From: Dipteronia dyeriana
Taxonomy: Eukaryota > Streptophyta > Magnoliopsida > Sapindales > Sapindaceae
Reading direction: 5' to 3'
DNA: 64,000 nt
NCBI GenBank assembly: GCA_032871835.1
Contig: CM065295.1
Location: forward strand, 27,104,501-27,168,500
Below, piece by piece: positions 9,977-20,345 of this stretch. Positions within the stretch are counted from its first letter, which is position 1; each line of letters opens with the position of its first letter. A program made the position numbers and the translations under genes. The notes beneath the pieces are model-generated. The model saw only the letters and a program-made list of their open reading frames with translations, made no database searches and was not told the origin of the DNA.

Positions 9977-11585
9977 TTTTTCCCTGTAAAAATTCCCTGG
10001 TCAGAAAATCAGGGAGACTATTTTCTGAACCTTTTATGTAATCAATTTCAAAATCAAATACAGATAATAATGCTTGCCATCTGGCAAAAATCTGTTTTGA
10101 TGCAAGGTTTTTTACATCTTTTTTTAAAATAAATTTGGCTGACTGGCAGTCAACTCTGAGTAAAAATTTCTGATTGATTAAATCATCTTGTAGTTTTTGA
10201 ATGGTCAAAACAATGGCTAATATCTCCTTTTTTACTGTCGAATACTTCTTTTATGTATCATTCCATGATCCTAAGACATACCTAACTAATCTTTGTTGGT
10301 TATTAATTTTTTGTTTCAAAATCCCACCATAACCTAAATCTGATGCATCTGTTTCAACAGTTTTAGGGGCATCAGGGTGGCAAATGGACAAACAATGGAG
10401 TTTTTTGACATAACTTTTTACATGTAGAACGGCTTTAGTATGTTCATTAGCCCAGGGGAGAGGATTTGTTTTAAGTCTTTGAAAAAGTGGTTTGCAGATA
10501 ATACTGATTTCTTTATAAAAATTCGAGATATAATTTAGACATCCTAAAAATCTTTGGAGTTGCTTTTTGTCTTTAATTTCATCTGGAAATTTATTTGCAA
10601 AATCTAAACTTCTTTGGATAGGAACAATAGTTCCTCTTTTGATGTTGTGTCCTAGAAATCTGATACTAGTCTGGAAAAGACTGATCTTTTGTACAGATAA
10701 AACAAGTCCATGATGTTTAACAGTTTTATAGAATATTTCTAAATGCTTTCAATGTTGGTCAATGTTATTGGAAAATATTAAGACATCATCAATGTAGACA
10801 ATAGAAAATTCTAAAAAAGGGTTGAAGATATTATTCATGATGCACTGGAATTCACTGGGAGCATTTTTTAACCCAAATGGCATCACATTCCATTCATATT
10901 GTCCAGATAGTGAAAGCAGTTTTATACCTATCTGTTTCAGCAATCTGTATTTGCCAAAACCCTGACTTCATATCAAATTTTGAAAAGATGATAGCATTAT
11001 AAAGTCTTTTTAATAAGTCTGATTTGTTAGGGATAGGATACCTGATCCAAACAAAGCATCATTTAAGGATTTGTAGTTTATTACTAATCTGGGGACTCCT
11101 CTTTCTATTTCAGCATTTTTCTAAACATAAAAAGCGGGACAACTCCACGGGGATTTAGATTTTCTGATCAATTTTTTGTCAATTAAGTCTTGTATTTCTT
11201 TTTTACAATACTCCATTAGTTCAGAGGACATTTGTATAGGTCTGGCTTTAGTGGGTATTCCATTTTCATTGAAATCTTTAGTATAGGGTAAGGAAACAAC
11301 ATGTTTTTTCCTATCCCAAAAGGCATTAGGAATAGAAGCGCATACTTCCTTTTCTAATTTCCTTTTATACTCTGTGATTTTTTCTTGGAGTTTTGGTTCC
11401 TTAATTTTCTCATCTTGTCTTTGAAAATTCAAATCATCTTTAACAAAAGCTAGTTGGTTTTGTTTTCTTGTTAAAGTTACGATACAATTGTCTAAGGGTT
11501 CTCTACAGATATTGTCTTTTCTTAATGTATTAAGATCTTTTACAAGAATAGGGAACAAGAAAGGGAATAATATTTCTTTTCCCAA
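9966..11585 (-). pseudogene. Caulimovirid reverse transcriptase and RNase H
   Basis: Recognisable on the minus strand from 11585 to 9966. The RT N-terminal region has PTKARPIQM and SPWSCPAFYV, the catalytic YIDDV is at about 10781-10799, and the RNase H region (DCQSAKF, then YIKGSENSLPDFLTREF) ends at 9966. The style is that of Caulimoviridae rather than LTR elements. No integrase follows, as expected for a pararetrovirus. In-frame stops occur near 11119, 10747 and 10250. Two compensating frameshifts put about 40-45 codons out of frame between roughly 11050 and 10915. It is not functional as it stands. Confidence 0.8.
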
Positions 11586-11936
11586 ATACTCAGTTACTAA
11601 ACCTTTTGCAATAACTTTAAAGGGTGAAATTAAATAAAGAAAAGGTAGGCCAAGGATAACATTTTGTGAAAGGGTCTTTACTACAATAAAGTCATTGTTA
11701 TAACAAACTCCATCTTTACAAACCTTTGCATTGGTGAGTTTATAATTTATGTCAAGTCTTATTTTTTTGGCTCCATATAATGATTCTGTAGTAGCTTCAA
11801 GGTATTTAGTTGGGATTAAAGATTCTACTATGCAATTTAAATCTGCTCCAGTGTCTATAAGTGCAGTAGCCCTTATATTATAATTAGAGGCTATTCTTAC
11901 GTCAATTACAACATACCATTTTTGAATTCTTACTTC
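11586..11936 (-). pseudogene. Caulimovirid aspartic protease region
   Basis: The active-site motif DTGAD is encoded by the minus strand at 11841-11855, in the same frame as the RT that follows. This is the expected protease position between the nucleocapsid-like region and RT. A stop separates it from the upstream part (TAT/TAA region near 11937). The enzyme would cleave the viral polyprotein; here the frame is interrupted. Confidence 0.7.
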
Positions 11937-13006
11937 TTATATAGAATTTATTTGGCTTATACTCAAAAGGTCTTGTGATTCAAGATTTTCAACTTCTTTG
12001 TCAGGTTTTTCGTCCGAGCTGTTAAAATCATTTCCTTGTAAACCTTTGTGAGTTTCTTTTGTGAATTGTTTGTTAATTGCATCAGTTATTTGAAGTTCTT
12101 GTATTTGTATTTTTAAAAATTTTATTTCTTCTTTTATGTTTACTATTTCTTTTTGTAAGTCTGGAATAGTAACTTTTCTTTTATTGTTAAATTTTCCTAA
12201 CACATTTTGTTCGAAATCAGGTGTTTCAAAAGGGGCATTTTTGAAGGGTTTAATTTCATTTTGGGGAGTTTTATCTTTACTGGTAGAAGGTTGGTCTGTA
12301 ATCCTTTTCTGTAATTGTCTAATGTATTGTGCTTTTTGTATAGGGTCTTCTATACTGTCTATCATGCTAATCATAAGGGAATAGTCATATTTATCAAGGA
12401 CATTAATTTCTTTGTAAAAACAAGGTTTTGTGTCAGGTTCATTACTATAGGATGAAGAAGATGATTCAGATTCAGAAGATGATCCTTCTATGATTAGAAC
12501 TTCATTATCTGAGGAGGTGGAGCTTCAAGAACTGGGAGTTTTAGAGTCTGTGTAAAGAGCTTGAATGATTTTTTCTTTAGTTTGATCATCAAGATCTAGA
12601 CTATTAATCTTTTTCTTTTGCTCAGAGCATTTGTTAGCATAATGGCCACTTTTGCTACAATTAAAACATTTATTTTCCCTCTTTTTGTGTCTTTGGATTG
12701 TTTTCCTAAAGTTTTTTCTTCTGGAGATTTCACTTGATTTTTTGTTGGGAGACCAAATAGTATCCCCTTCTTTATTAGCCTTATAATCTCTGTTAATACG
12801 ATAAGGATATTTTTTAGAAAGACTTTTATATTTCTTTTTCTTTTTGTGAGAAGGTAACCTGTCAAATCCAAATTGTTCACACCAAGATCCTAGTTCTTTT
12901 CTGGTAGTTAGTTTTTGTTTTTTAAGTTGGCTTTTAAGTCTGAGGTCATTACAAAGTTGCATAGGGACCACATTAATAGAAGCTAAGATTTCTCCATAGG
13001 TCCACG
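11937..13006 (-). pseudogene. Caulimovirid coat C-terminus, zinc knuckle, coil
   Basis: Two open pieces in one frame on the minus strand. The upstream piece (13006 to 12525) is basic and carries a CX2CX4HX4C zinc knuckle (CFNCSKSGHYANKC, 12627-12668), the nucleic-acid-binding end of a capsid protein. The downstream piece (12374 to 11937) has a coiled-coil-like Leu/Ile/Glu/Lys segment (about residues 60-100) before the protease. A stop lies at 12525-12527. The upstream end is cut by the family A element at 13007, and the frame resumes at 16225. Confidence 0.7.
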
Positions 13007-13760
13007 TGATGAGAATCAAGAAGTCATCAAATGATCCATTGCATGTTTTGGTTGGGCCAATAACAAGGGCAAGAGCTAAGAGATTCAAAGAAGCACTAAA
13101 TGACCTAATTCAAGACACTTGGGCTGATTTTGAATTGTTGAAGTCCAAGATAAGTCCACATGAAGACCAAGGCATAATTAATGTCATCAAGGTAATTGAT
13201 TGAGCTGAATAAGGAAGACTTGAGCGTGTGGCACAAGCTAGGAAAATAGTCAACTTTGGCTGATTTATTTCCTTTTAATTTCCAAAGAATAATAGTTTAT
13301 TTGTTTCCCAAATTAAGGGGCTGATTTGTTTTCAAATTTAGCTTTCCAATTAGGAAGCAAGTCAATAGTTGCTAGTTTAGTATTTATTTATTTCCTAAAT
13401 TTGTTTGCATTTATTTTCGTGATTGTAAGGCATTAATTGCCTAATATTTATTCCTTTTTAGGTCTTAGATATTTTTAGTATAAAAGGGACCAATTGATGT
13501 AATTTGAGAATAGACTTGAATTGAATAAAAATTGTGAGAGTTCATCTCTCTTTTTTTCTGAAAACTTGACTTATCACTCACATCTTCTTCTTGTTCTTGA
13601 GTGTGGCGTCTTCAACTTCTTGATACCGTTGGTTCTTACCTCCTTATAGGTAACGGGTCGCGGTCCGATAACGTTCTTGTTTATAAACTTGGTTAGAAAA
13701 CGATCCTTCGTTACCATATATTGGTTCTGGGACTCACTGCTCTTGGCGAGGTTCATATCA
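13007..13760 (+). repeat. 5' LTR (754 bp)
   Basis: TGATGAGAATC...GTTCATATCA. It has the TATAAAAG module, AATAAA in the transcribed part, a single ACTTAT...TGGCGT hairpin, and the conserved U5 core with GGTAACGGGTCGCGGTCCG. It differs from its 3' partner mainly by 20 bp that the partner has lost between two CAAGG repeats. Confidence 0.9.
13479..13486 (+). promoter_or_regulatory. LTR TATA box TATAAAAG
   Basis: TATAAAAGGGACC is conserved in the family A LTRs of the 734-957-bp classes and absent from the 564-566-bp array LTRs. This is the likely core promoter for this element's RNA. Confidence 0.6.
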
Positions 13761-13762
13761 GT

Positions 13763-13774
13763 TGGTATCAGAGC
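13763..13774 (+). other. Primer binding site (initiator tRNA-Met)
   Basis: TGGTATCAGAGC starts two bases after the 5' LTR and is complementary to the 3' end of plant initiator tRNA-Met, the usual first-strand primer of many plant LTR elements. Confidence 0.9.
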
Positions 13775-14395
13775 TTAGGCTTCTAAATCAGGTTTAATCT
13801 ATCCTTGTTCTTTCTCTTCTTTGTATTCATTTGTTTCAACAAAAAAAAACGTTTGATCAAATCTGGTACCAAAAAAAAAAAAAAAAAAGTACCAAAAGCT
13901 TGCTTGTGTCCACTTGATCAAGGTCGGTAAAAAAAATACCTTTGATCAAATTCGGTACCATAAAAAAAAAGCACCAAAAGCTTGCTTGTGTCCACTTAAT
14001 CAAGGTCGGTAAAAAAAAAAAAAAAATTTAGGTCGTGTAGTTGAACCTATATCAACTATTTCTATTCATTATCTTGATTTCGTGCATTGATATTCAAAAA
14101 AAAATAATAATAACTAAAGAATTTCGTCTTCATTATTCTTGTCCTTTTGCTTAGTTACTTCTATTTTTTCTTGGACTTCTTGTGAGTGTCCGTATAAGTC
14201 AAAAAAAGAAGAAGAAGGAAGAACTGAAAGAGTTAACAAAGAGTGGAAAAAGGCAAGAGTGTGTGAGCTCATCAAAGGGTAAAAGCCAAAGAATTGAGTG
14301 AAAACACGAGTGTGAGTGCCACCATCTTTGAGAGTAAACACGTGAGGGAGTGTTTGTGAGGCTTACTAATTTCTTTTGCTTTGCAGGTTTCAAAT
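13775..14395 (+). other. A-rich gag leader with splice-acceptor-like end
   Basis: It contains imperfect tandem blocks (GGTACC plus an A run, then TTTGATCAA and GCTTGCTTGTGTCCACTT twice). It ends with TACTAAT (14364-14370), a pyrimidine tract and TTTGCAG (AG at 14385-14386) just before the gag ATG. That layout resembles a plant branch point and 3' splice site. CACGTGAGGGAGTG lies about 40 bp upstream. Confidence 0.45.
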
Positions 14396-15196
14396 ATGTC
14401 ACGTGATAAAAGTAGAGACTTATCTGATGATGCACCAGAAACGATAGATCTTAATTTTTTGTATAAAGCCATACAAAAAAACATGGAGCGGATGGAGATT
14501 AAGATTGGTGAGGTGCATGATAGGATAGATAAGGTGGAGTCTAGTTCACAAAGGGTGCAACCAATTAGGGTTCCTAATGTGGAACGAAGAGAAAGAAACC
14601 CACCTAGGGACGATTATGAAGATGATTATGGGAATGACCTAGAGGAGGGTGATCGCATGTCCAATGTGGGTACATGTAGATTGAGGCATGAAATGGGAGG
14701 TAGAGGAGTTAGGTATGGGAATAGAGAAGATAGGTATGGGTATAGAGGAGATAGGTATGGAGAGAGGGCTGATAATAATTTGGATAGTATAAAGGTGAAA
14801 ATCCCAACGTTCCAAGGTAAAACTGATCCCGAAGCTTATTTAGAGTGGGAGAAAAGAATAGAATTGGTATTTGACTGCCATGACTATTCTGAATTAAAGA
14901 AGGTAAAGTTGGCTGCCATAGAATTTACTGATTATGCTATCGTTTGGTGGGATCAATTGATTGTGAGTAGAAGACGAAATGGAGAAAGACCTCTTGAGAC
15001 TTGGGAGGAGATGAAAGCTGTCATAAGGAAGCGTTTCATTCCGAGTCACTATTATAGGGGTTTGTTTCAAAAATTACAAACCCTTACTCAAGGGTCTAAG
15101 TGTGTTGAAGATTACTACAAGGAGATGGAGATAGCCATGATTCGAGCTGATGTAGAGGAAGACCGAGAGGCTACTATTGCTAGGTTTTTTTCCTGA
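14396..15196 (+). pseudogene. Family A gag, truncated
   Basis: MSRDKSRDLSDDAPE start, an acidic/basic N-terminal region, then the plant gypsy gag core (IPTFQGKTDPEAYLEWEKRIELVF, partly quoted; YAIVWWDQL; ETWEEMKAVIRKRF). It would form virus-like particles. It ends at REATIARFFS, before the region corresponding to the zinc knuckle and protease in the element at 24778-29377. About 266 codons are open. Particle assembly without a zinc knuckle is doubtful. Confidence 0.75.
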
Positions 15197-15369
15197 TTTT
15201 TTTTTTTAAAAAAAATCAGATCTATTACCAAAAAAAAAAATCAGCTTTATTATAAAAAAAAATCCCGAAAAAAAAAGAAAAAAAGTACAATTTTTTTTAG
15301 GTCGTGTAGTTAAACTTATATCAATAATTTTTATTCCTTTTCTTGTTTTCGTGCATTGATAAAAAAAAG

Positions 15370-15663
15370 ATGTCTTTCAAAAGAGATTCATCAAAAAAAG
15401 ATAAAAGGGAAGAACCATCATTTGTGCTACAGTTTGTCAACAATATTATAGTGAAGATTCGAGGACGAATCCTTTTGAGGAGAGGGGGAATGATGAGAAT
15501 CAAGAAGTCATCAAATGATCCATTGCATGTTTCGGTTGGGCCAATAACAAGGGCAAGAGCTAAGAGATTCAAAGAAGCACTAAATAACCTAATTCAAGAC
15601 ACTTGGGCTGATTTTGAATTGTTAAAGTCCAAGATAAGTCCACATGAAGACCAAGGCAATTGA
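15370..15663 (+). CDS. Micro-ORF with pol-tail (hypothetical)
   Basis: About 97 codons beginning MSFKRDSSKKDKREEP. It crosses the polypurine tract (encoding RGRILLRRGG) and continues in the 3' LTR as a GPITRARAKRFKEAL tail before stopping. The same architecture is present in every array unit and, broken by a stop, in the mini-element at 50107. It may be translated from a short RNA or may simply be the residue of the ancestral pol 3' end. No known domain. Confidence 0.4.
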   Translation: MSFKRDSSKKDKREEPSFVLQFVNNIIVKIRGRILLRRGGMMRIKKSSNDPLHVSVGPITRARAKRFKEALNNLIQDTWADFELLKSKISPHEDQGN

Positions 15664-16224
15664 TTGAGCTGAATAAGGAAGACTTGGGCGTGTGGCACAA
15701 GCTAGGAAAATAGTCAACTTTGGCTGATTTATTTCCTTTTAATTTCCAAAGAATAATAGTTTATTTGTTTCCCAAATTAAGGGGCTGATTTGTTTTCAAA
15801 TTTAGCTTTCCAATTAGGAAGCAAGTCAATAGTTGCTAGTTTAGTATTTATTTATTTCCTAAATTTGTTTGCATTTATTTTCGTGATTGTAAGGCATTAA
15901 TTGCCTAATATTTATTCCTTTTTAGGTCTTAGATATTTTTAGTATAAAAGGGACTAATTGATGTAATTTGAGAATAGACTTGAATTGAATAAAAATTGTG
16001 AGAGTTCATCTCTTTTTTTTTCTGAAAACTTGACTTATCACTCACATCTTCTTCTTGTTCTTGAGTGTGGCGTCTTCAACTTCTTGATACCGTTGGTTCT
16101 TACCTCCTTATAGGTAACGGGTCGCGGTCCGATAACGTTCTTGTTTATAAACTTTGTTAGAAAACGATCCTTCGTTACCATATATTGGCTCTGGGACTCA
16201 CTGCTCTTGGCGAGGTTCATATCA
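15491..16224 (+). repeat. 3' LTR (734 bp)
   Basis: Near-identical by eye to 13007-13760 apart from a 20-bp deletion bounded by CAAGG repeats and a few substitutions. The polypurine tract GAGGAGAGGGGGA immediately precedes it. Confidence 0.9.
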
Positions 16225-17860
16225 CCACGTGTCTAAATCTAATTGGGACCAATCAGACCATCCCATTTGCCTAACCATTTCGTCTCTAACTTTTGTAGAA
16301 AATAGTTTCGGAAGTCCAGATATAAATTTTTCTTTCTAATAAGCATTAGAATTATCTGGTCTTTGAAAAACCCTTGTTAGAAATATGTCTTTATACCATT
16401 TAAAGTCATTTAATTTCTTACATTTTAAATTTTGTATTTTGGAAAATTCTTTCCCTTGATTAATATTAGGGTTTCCAACGAAATACATAAGTATAGTGTA
16501 ACATAAGACATCAATACCATCTGGTTCAGATGTAGTAGTAGTGGTATGAGTTTGAGTGGATGTTGATTCTAAAGTAGTGGGATAATTTGTGGTAACAGTT
16601 TTAGTATGGCCAATGATAGAAGTTTTAGCTAATTGGCTTAGGGTGTGTGTCCACCATCCAAATAATTGTCCCTCAAAACCAGTGGTTAATGAGGTTACAA
16701 CATCAGAATGTGAAATGTTTTGTTTTTTAATATGAATATATCCTATGGTGTGCATTTGTCTCAAAACTGTGATAATCTGATATTCTGATAATCCATCTAT
16801 ATTAAACTGATAACACGCATTTCCAGTATAAGCCCTATATGAGACAGTTTCCTCATATTGAAGGTCTGGAGGAGTAGGTCTAGGGCAATAAGGTTTGGTA
16901 TTTTGGAAATACTTGGTTTTGTTGTAACTGTCTGTTTTCTCATTTGTGGTGATTTTTTGTACGAATTGTTTAAAATCAATATTTTCTTCTTCTTCTTCAT
17001 CAGAAGAATCAGAAGGAATCTTTTTGTCAATAGTTTGAATATTGGAATGTGGGATTCTACTTAGCCTTTCTTCTAGTGTTCTTAGAAGTTCTGTCTCATC
17101 AATTAAATTATCAAAGTATTTTTCAATACCAGTATGGTCAGGGAAAATGATAGGTTCAGATTTTATAATTATGTCTTTACCTTTACCTTTACTTTTACTG
17201 GAGGAAGAAGTTAAATCATAAGCAACATAGACTTGGGGAGGAGTTTCTTCTCTAATAGGTGAACTGTTTGTTTGAGTCAAATTAAGATCAATTTTTTCTA
17301 ATTATTCTCCTATGGAATTAAGAAAGAAGTTAGTATAATTTCCTTGTCTCATAACCATGCCAATTTGATGGGAAGAGGATGTCAAAGATTGGGACATTGG
17401 TTCATCAAATATGATAAAGGGGGTGCATTTAGCAAGATTAGTCCCTGTTGATTGATCTTCATTAGTCATTTCAATTTCAAAATCTCTGGGGGGAGGATGA
17501 ACTTGTCTTTCTATTCCTTTTTTAGTCTTATAATTTCTAAGATTTTGTTTATTAATAACAGAGCAAGTTTGTTCATAATTTTTTCTATGAATATACCAGT
17601 CAAAAAAGGAAATGTTTAGATCAAATTCTTCAAGGGTGTTAATCCATCTTTCTCGGAATTGTTTTCTTTTATTAATAGAATAATTATTCTCATATTTTAA
17701 GGTTTGATTATGAGTAGAATAATAATCTGCAATAAGGAAATCAAATTTGTCTTTACTGATGACATTAACGGTCCTTATAGGCGGTTCAGGTTCTAATATT
17801 TCAGTTAAAACTTGTGAAGGGGTTGGTGATGTTTGCTGGTCTTGGTCGTATGAGTGAATT
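16225..17860 (-). pseudogene. Caulimovirid coat-protein region, N-terminal part
   Basis: The minus-strand frame runs from 17860 down to the element at 16224 with in-frame stops near 17302 and 16336, otherwise open. It has an acidic/Ser-rich block (SSDEEEEENIDF), then a coat-like core (FEGQLFGWWTHTLSQL) and KEKFISGLPKLF-type sequence before the retroelement. The frame continues beyond the target duplication at 13006. Upstream, where a movement protein would be expected, a family B LTR fragment at 17861 truncates the copy. Confidence 0.65.
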
Positions 17861-17958
17861 TGATGGAAATCATTAACTTAGCAACCATACACCCCAATAG
17901 CTAAAGAGCTATGATACATATGGAATGCAATTTAACACCCTCCAACTAATTGAAAACA
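17861..17958 (-). repeat. Family B LTR end fragment
   Basis: TGATGGAAATCATTAACTT onward is the terminal ~98 bp of a family B LTR in minus orientation, matching 21811-21905. It could be the remnant 3' LTR of the family B element whose gag and 5' LTR lie at 20346-22804. However, the outer flanks (GAATT at 17856-17860, CATCT at 22805-22809) do not match as a target duplication. Confidence 0.75.
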
Positions 17959-18039
17959 AGCCCGGATTTGGTCTTCATGTGGGCAGAATTTGGACTTTAG
18001 CAACTCGGAATCAGCCCATCATTTAATACTTCTTTGATC
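17959..18039 (-). repeat. Family A LTR fragment, inverted
   Basis: About 80 bp from inside a family A LTR (GGATTTGGTCTTCATGTGGG onward) in minus orientation, although the following family A element is on the plus strand. Both edges show short shared bases (CCCG on the left, TTTGATCA on the right), as in microhomology joining. Confidence 0.65.
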
Positions 18040-18375
18040 AGATTCGTTACAAAAAAAAAAGTTTTATCAGATCCGTTACAAAAAAAAAAGTTTTATCAGA
18101 TTCGTTATAAAAAAAAAGGTCCAAAAAAAAAGATCCCGAAAAAAAAATACATTTTTTTTATGTTGTGTAGTTGAACTTATTTCAATTTTTTTTCTATTCC
18201 TTTAATTGATTCTGTGTGTTATTATTAAAAAAAAAGGCAAGAGAGTGTGAGCTCATCAGAGGGTAAAAGCCAAAAGAATTGAGTAAAACACGAGTGAGTG
18301 CCACAATATTTGAGAGTAAACACGTGAGGGAGTGTTGTGAGGCTTACTATTTTTTTTTTTTTACAAGTTTCAAAT
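18040..18375 (+). repeat. Leader with short A-rich tandem repeats
   Basis: Three copies of a ~28-bp unit (GATTCGTTAC, an A run, GTTTTATCA) at 18040-18110, then A-rich sequence, CACGTGAGGGAGTG near 18321, and a pyrimidine tract before the gag ATG. The acceptor-like site is weakened (TACAAG) relative to related elements. The 5' LTR and primer site are missing. Confidence 0.5.
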
Positions 18376-19680
18376 ATGTCACGTGATAAAAGTAGAGACT
18401 TATCTGATGATGCACCAGAAATGATAGATCTCAAGTTTTTGTATAAAGCCATACAAAAAAACATGGACCGAATGGAGATTAAGATTGGTGAGGTGCATGA
18501 TAGGATAGATAAGGTGGAGTCTAATTCACAAAGGGTGCAACCAATTAGGGTTCCTAAGGTGGAACGAAGAGAAAGAAACCCACCTAGGAATGACTATGAA
18601 GATGATTATGGGATTGACCTAGAGGAGGATGATCGCATGTCTAATGTGGGCGCAAACAGATTTCAACTTGGAATGGAAGGTAGAGGAGTTATGAATGGGA
18701 ATAGAGGAGATAGGTATGGAGAGCTTTGGGTGGCAAGAAGGGCTCTTAGTGCTCAAGCCAAGGAAGATGATGAGGTACAACGTGACAATATTTTTCACAC
18801 TCGCTGCCATGTTAATGATAAGGTATGTAGCATGATTATTGATGGAGGGAGTTTTACTAATGTGGCTAGCACTATTTTTGTGGAGCAACTGAATTTGGCC
18901 ACTTTGAAGCACCCAAAACCTTATAAGCTACAATATGATAGTGGGGAAATCAAGGTGACTAAACAGGTGTTGGTGTCGTTTTCAATTGGAAAATACAAAG
19001 ATGAAGTCCTTTGTGATGTGGTACCAATGAATGCGAGTCATATCCTTTTAGGGAGACCATGGCAATTTGATAGGCATGTGACGTATGATGGGTATACCAA
19101 TAGATACTCCTTTGTACTCAATAAAAAGTCAATCACTCTTGTACCTTTAACCCCAAAACAAGTGTATGAAGATCAAGTTTTAAGAAAAGAGAGAGATGCC
19201 AAGAAAAAGAGTGAGAGTGAGAGTGAGAGTGAGAGTTCAAAAGAAAGAGAGATAAAAGAAAAAGAGTCCGAAATAGCAAAAAAAGAAAAAATAGATGAAA
19301 ATGAAAAAGAGGCTGATGAGAAAAAAAGAGAGAGAAAACCAGTGAGTTTTTATACAAGAGAGAGTGAGATTAAAAAGGCTTTGTTTTCAAATCAGCCAAT
19401 GATTGCACTTTTGTACAAAGAGGCATGTTTTAGTACTAATAGAATTAACCCTTCATTGCCTAGTGTTGTTGCTTCTAATTTGCAAGGCTTTGATGAAATG
19501 TCGCAGGCTATCAACAACATTATGGTGAAGATTCGAGGACGAATCCTTTTGAAGAGAGGGGGAATGATAAGAATCAAGAAGCATCACCAAAGGATCCATT
19601 GCATATTCCAGTTGGGCCAATTACATGAAAGCAATAGGATCAAAGAAGCATTTATTGATAGGCTGATTCTGAGTTGCTAA
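18376..19680 (+). CDS. Family A gag-protease deletion fusion
   Basis: One uninterrupted frame of about 434 codons. It has the MSRDKSRDLSDD gag N-terminus, then a jump (after GNRGDRYGE) over the gag core and zinc knuckle to LWVARRALSAQAKED. The aspartic-protease region follows (MIIDGGSFTNVAS, ILLGRPWQFDR), then a Lys/Glu/Ser-rich charged linker, then LPSVVASNLQGFDEM. It joins directly to the pol tail (INNIMVKIRGRILLKRGG) with RT, RNase H and integrase absent. The stop lies inside the 3' LTR. The same RT-less junction occurs at 25732-25954. Whether it is translated is unknown. Confidence 0.6.
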   Translation: MSRDKSRDLSDDAPEMIDLKFLYKAIQKNMDRMEIKIGEVHDRIDKVESNSQRVQPIRVPKVERRERNPPRNDYEDDYGIDLEEDDRMSNVGANRFQLGMEGRGVMNGNRGDRYGELWVARRALSAQAKEDDEVQRDNIFHTRCHVNDKVCSMIIDGGSFTNVASTIFVEQLNLATLKHPKPYKLQYDSGEIKVTKQVLVSFSIGKYKDEVLCDVVPMNASHILLGRPWQFDRHVTYDGYTNRYSFVLNKKSITLVPLTPKQVYEDQVLRKERDAKKKSESESESESSKEREIKEKESEIAKKEKIDENEKEADEKKRERKPVSFYTRESEIKKALFSNQPMIALLYKEACFSTNRINPSLPSVVASNLQGFDEMSQAINNIMVKIRGRILLKRGGMIRIKKHHQRIHCIFQLGQLHESNRIKEAFIDRLILSC

Positions 19681-20345
19681 AGTCCAAATTCGGCTCACAT
19701 GAAGACCAAGCCTTAATTAATGTCATCAAGACAATGGATTGGGCCGAATAAGGAAGACTTGGGCGTGTGGCACAAGCTAGGAGAATTGTCAACTTTGGCT
19801 GATTTATTTCCTTTTAATTTCCAAAGAATAATAGTTGATTTGTTTCCTAAATTAAGGGGCTGATTTGTTTCCAGATTTAGCTTTCCAATTAGGAAGCAAG
19901 TCAATAGTTGCTAGTTTAGTATTTATTTATTTATTTCCTAAATTTGTTTGCATTTATTTTCATGATTATAAGGCATTAATTGCCTAATATTTATTCCATT
20001 TTAGGTCTTAGATATTTTTAGTATAACAGGGACCAATTGATGTAATTTGAGGACAGATTTTTGAATAGAAATAAATTTGAGAGAATTTTCTCTTTGGTTC
20101 TTCATAGAACTTGTGAACTTATCAAGGTTCTACCTTGTGGCGTTCCAACCTTGGCTTATCACTCACCTTCTTTCCTATTCTTGAGTGTGGAGTCTACAAT
20201 TTTCTTGATACCGTTGGTTCTTACCTCCTTATAGGTAACGGGTCGCGGTCCGATAACATTTTTGTTTGTATACTTGGTTAGAAAACGATCCTTCGTTACC
20301 ATATATTGATTCCAGGTCTCACTGCTCTTGGTGAGGTTCATATCA
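19565..20345 (+). repeat. Family A 3' LTR (781 bp)
   Basis: It begins with a mutated terminus (TGATAAG), follows the polypurine tract, carries the TATAAAAG-type module with one change (TATAACAG) and the double hairpin, and ends GTTCATATCA at 20345. It lies inside the family B gag, which continues from 20346. Confidence 0.85.

Larger units (their letters stand above)
13007..16224 (+). mobile_element. Family A deletion derivative, TSD CCACG
   Basis: A complete 3.2-kb non-autonomous LTR element. It has a 5' LTR (13007-13760), primer site (13763-13774), A-rich leader, a gag fragment, a second leader-like stretch, a micro-ORF, a polypurine tract (15477-15489) and a 3' LTR (15491-16224). CCACG precedes it (13002-13006) and follows it (16225-16229). 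It splits the caulimovirid coat frame. The internal region looks mosaic: gag stops abruptly near 15190 and leader-type sequence begins again, as though a mini-element interior had been joined to it. Confidence 0.92.

Noticed and set aside
13763..13774. tRNA gene fragments at TGGTATCAGAGC sites
   Set aside because: They sit two to three bases from LTR ends and no cloverleaf sequence follows. They are primer binding sites.
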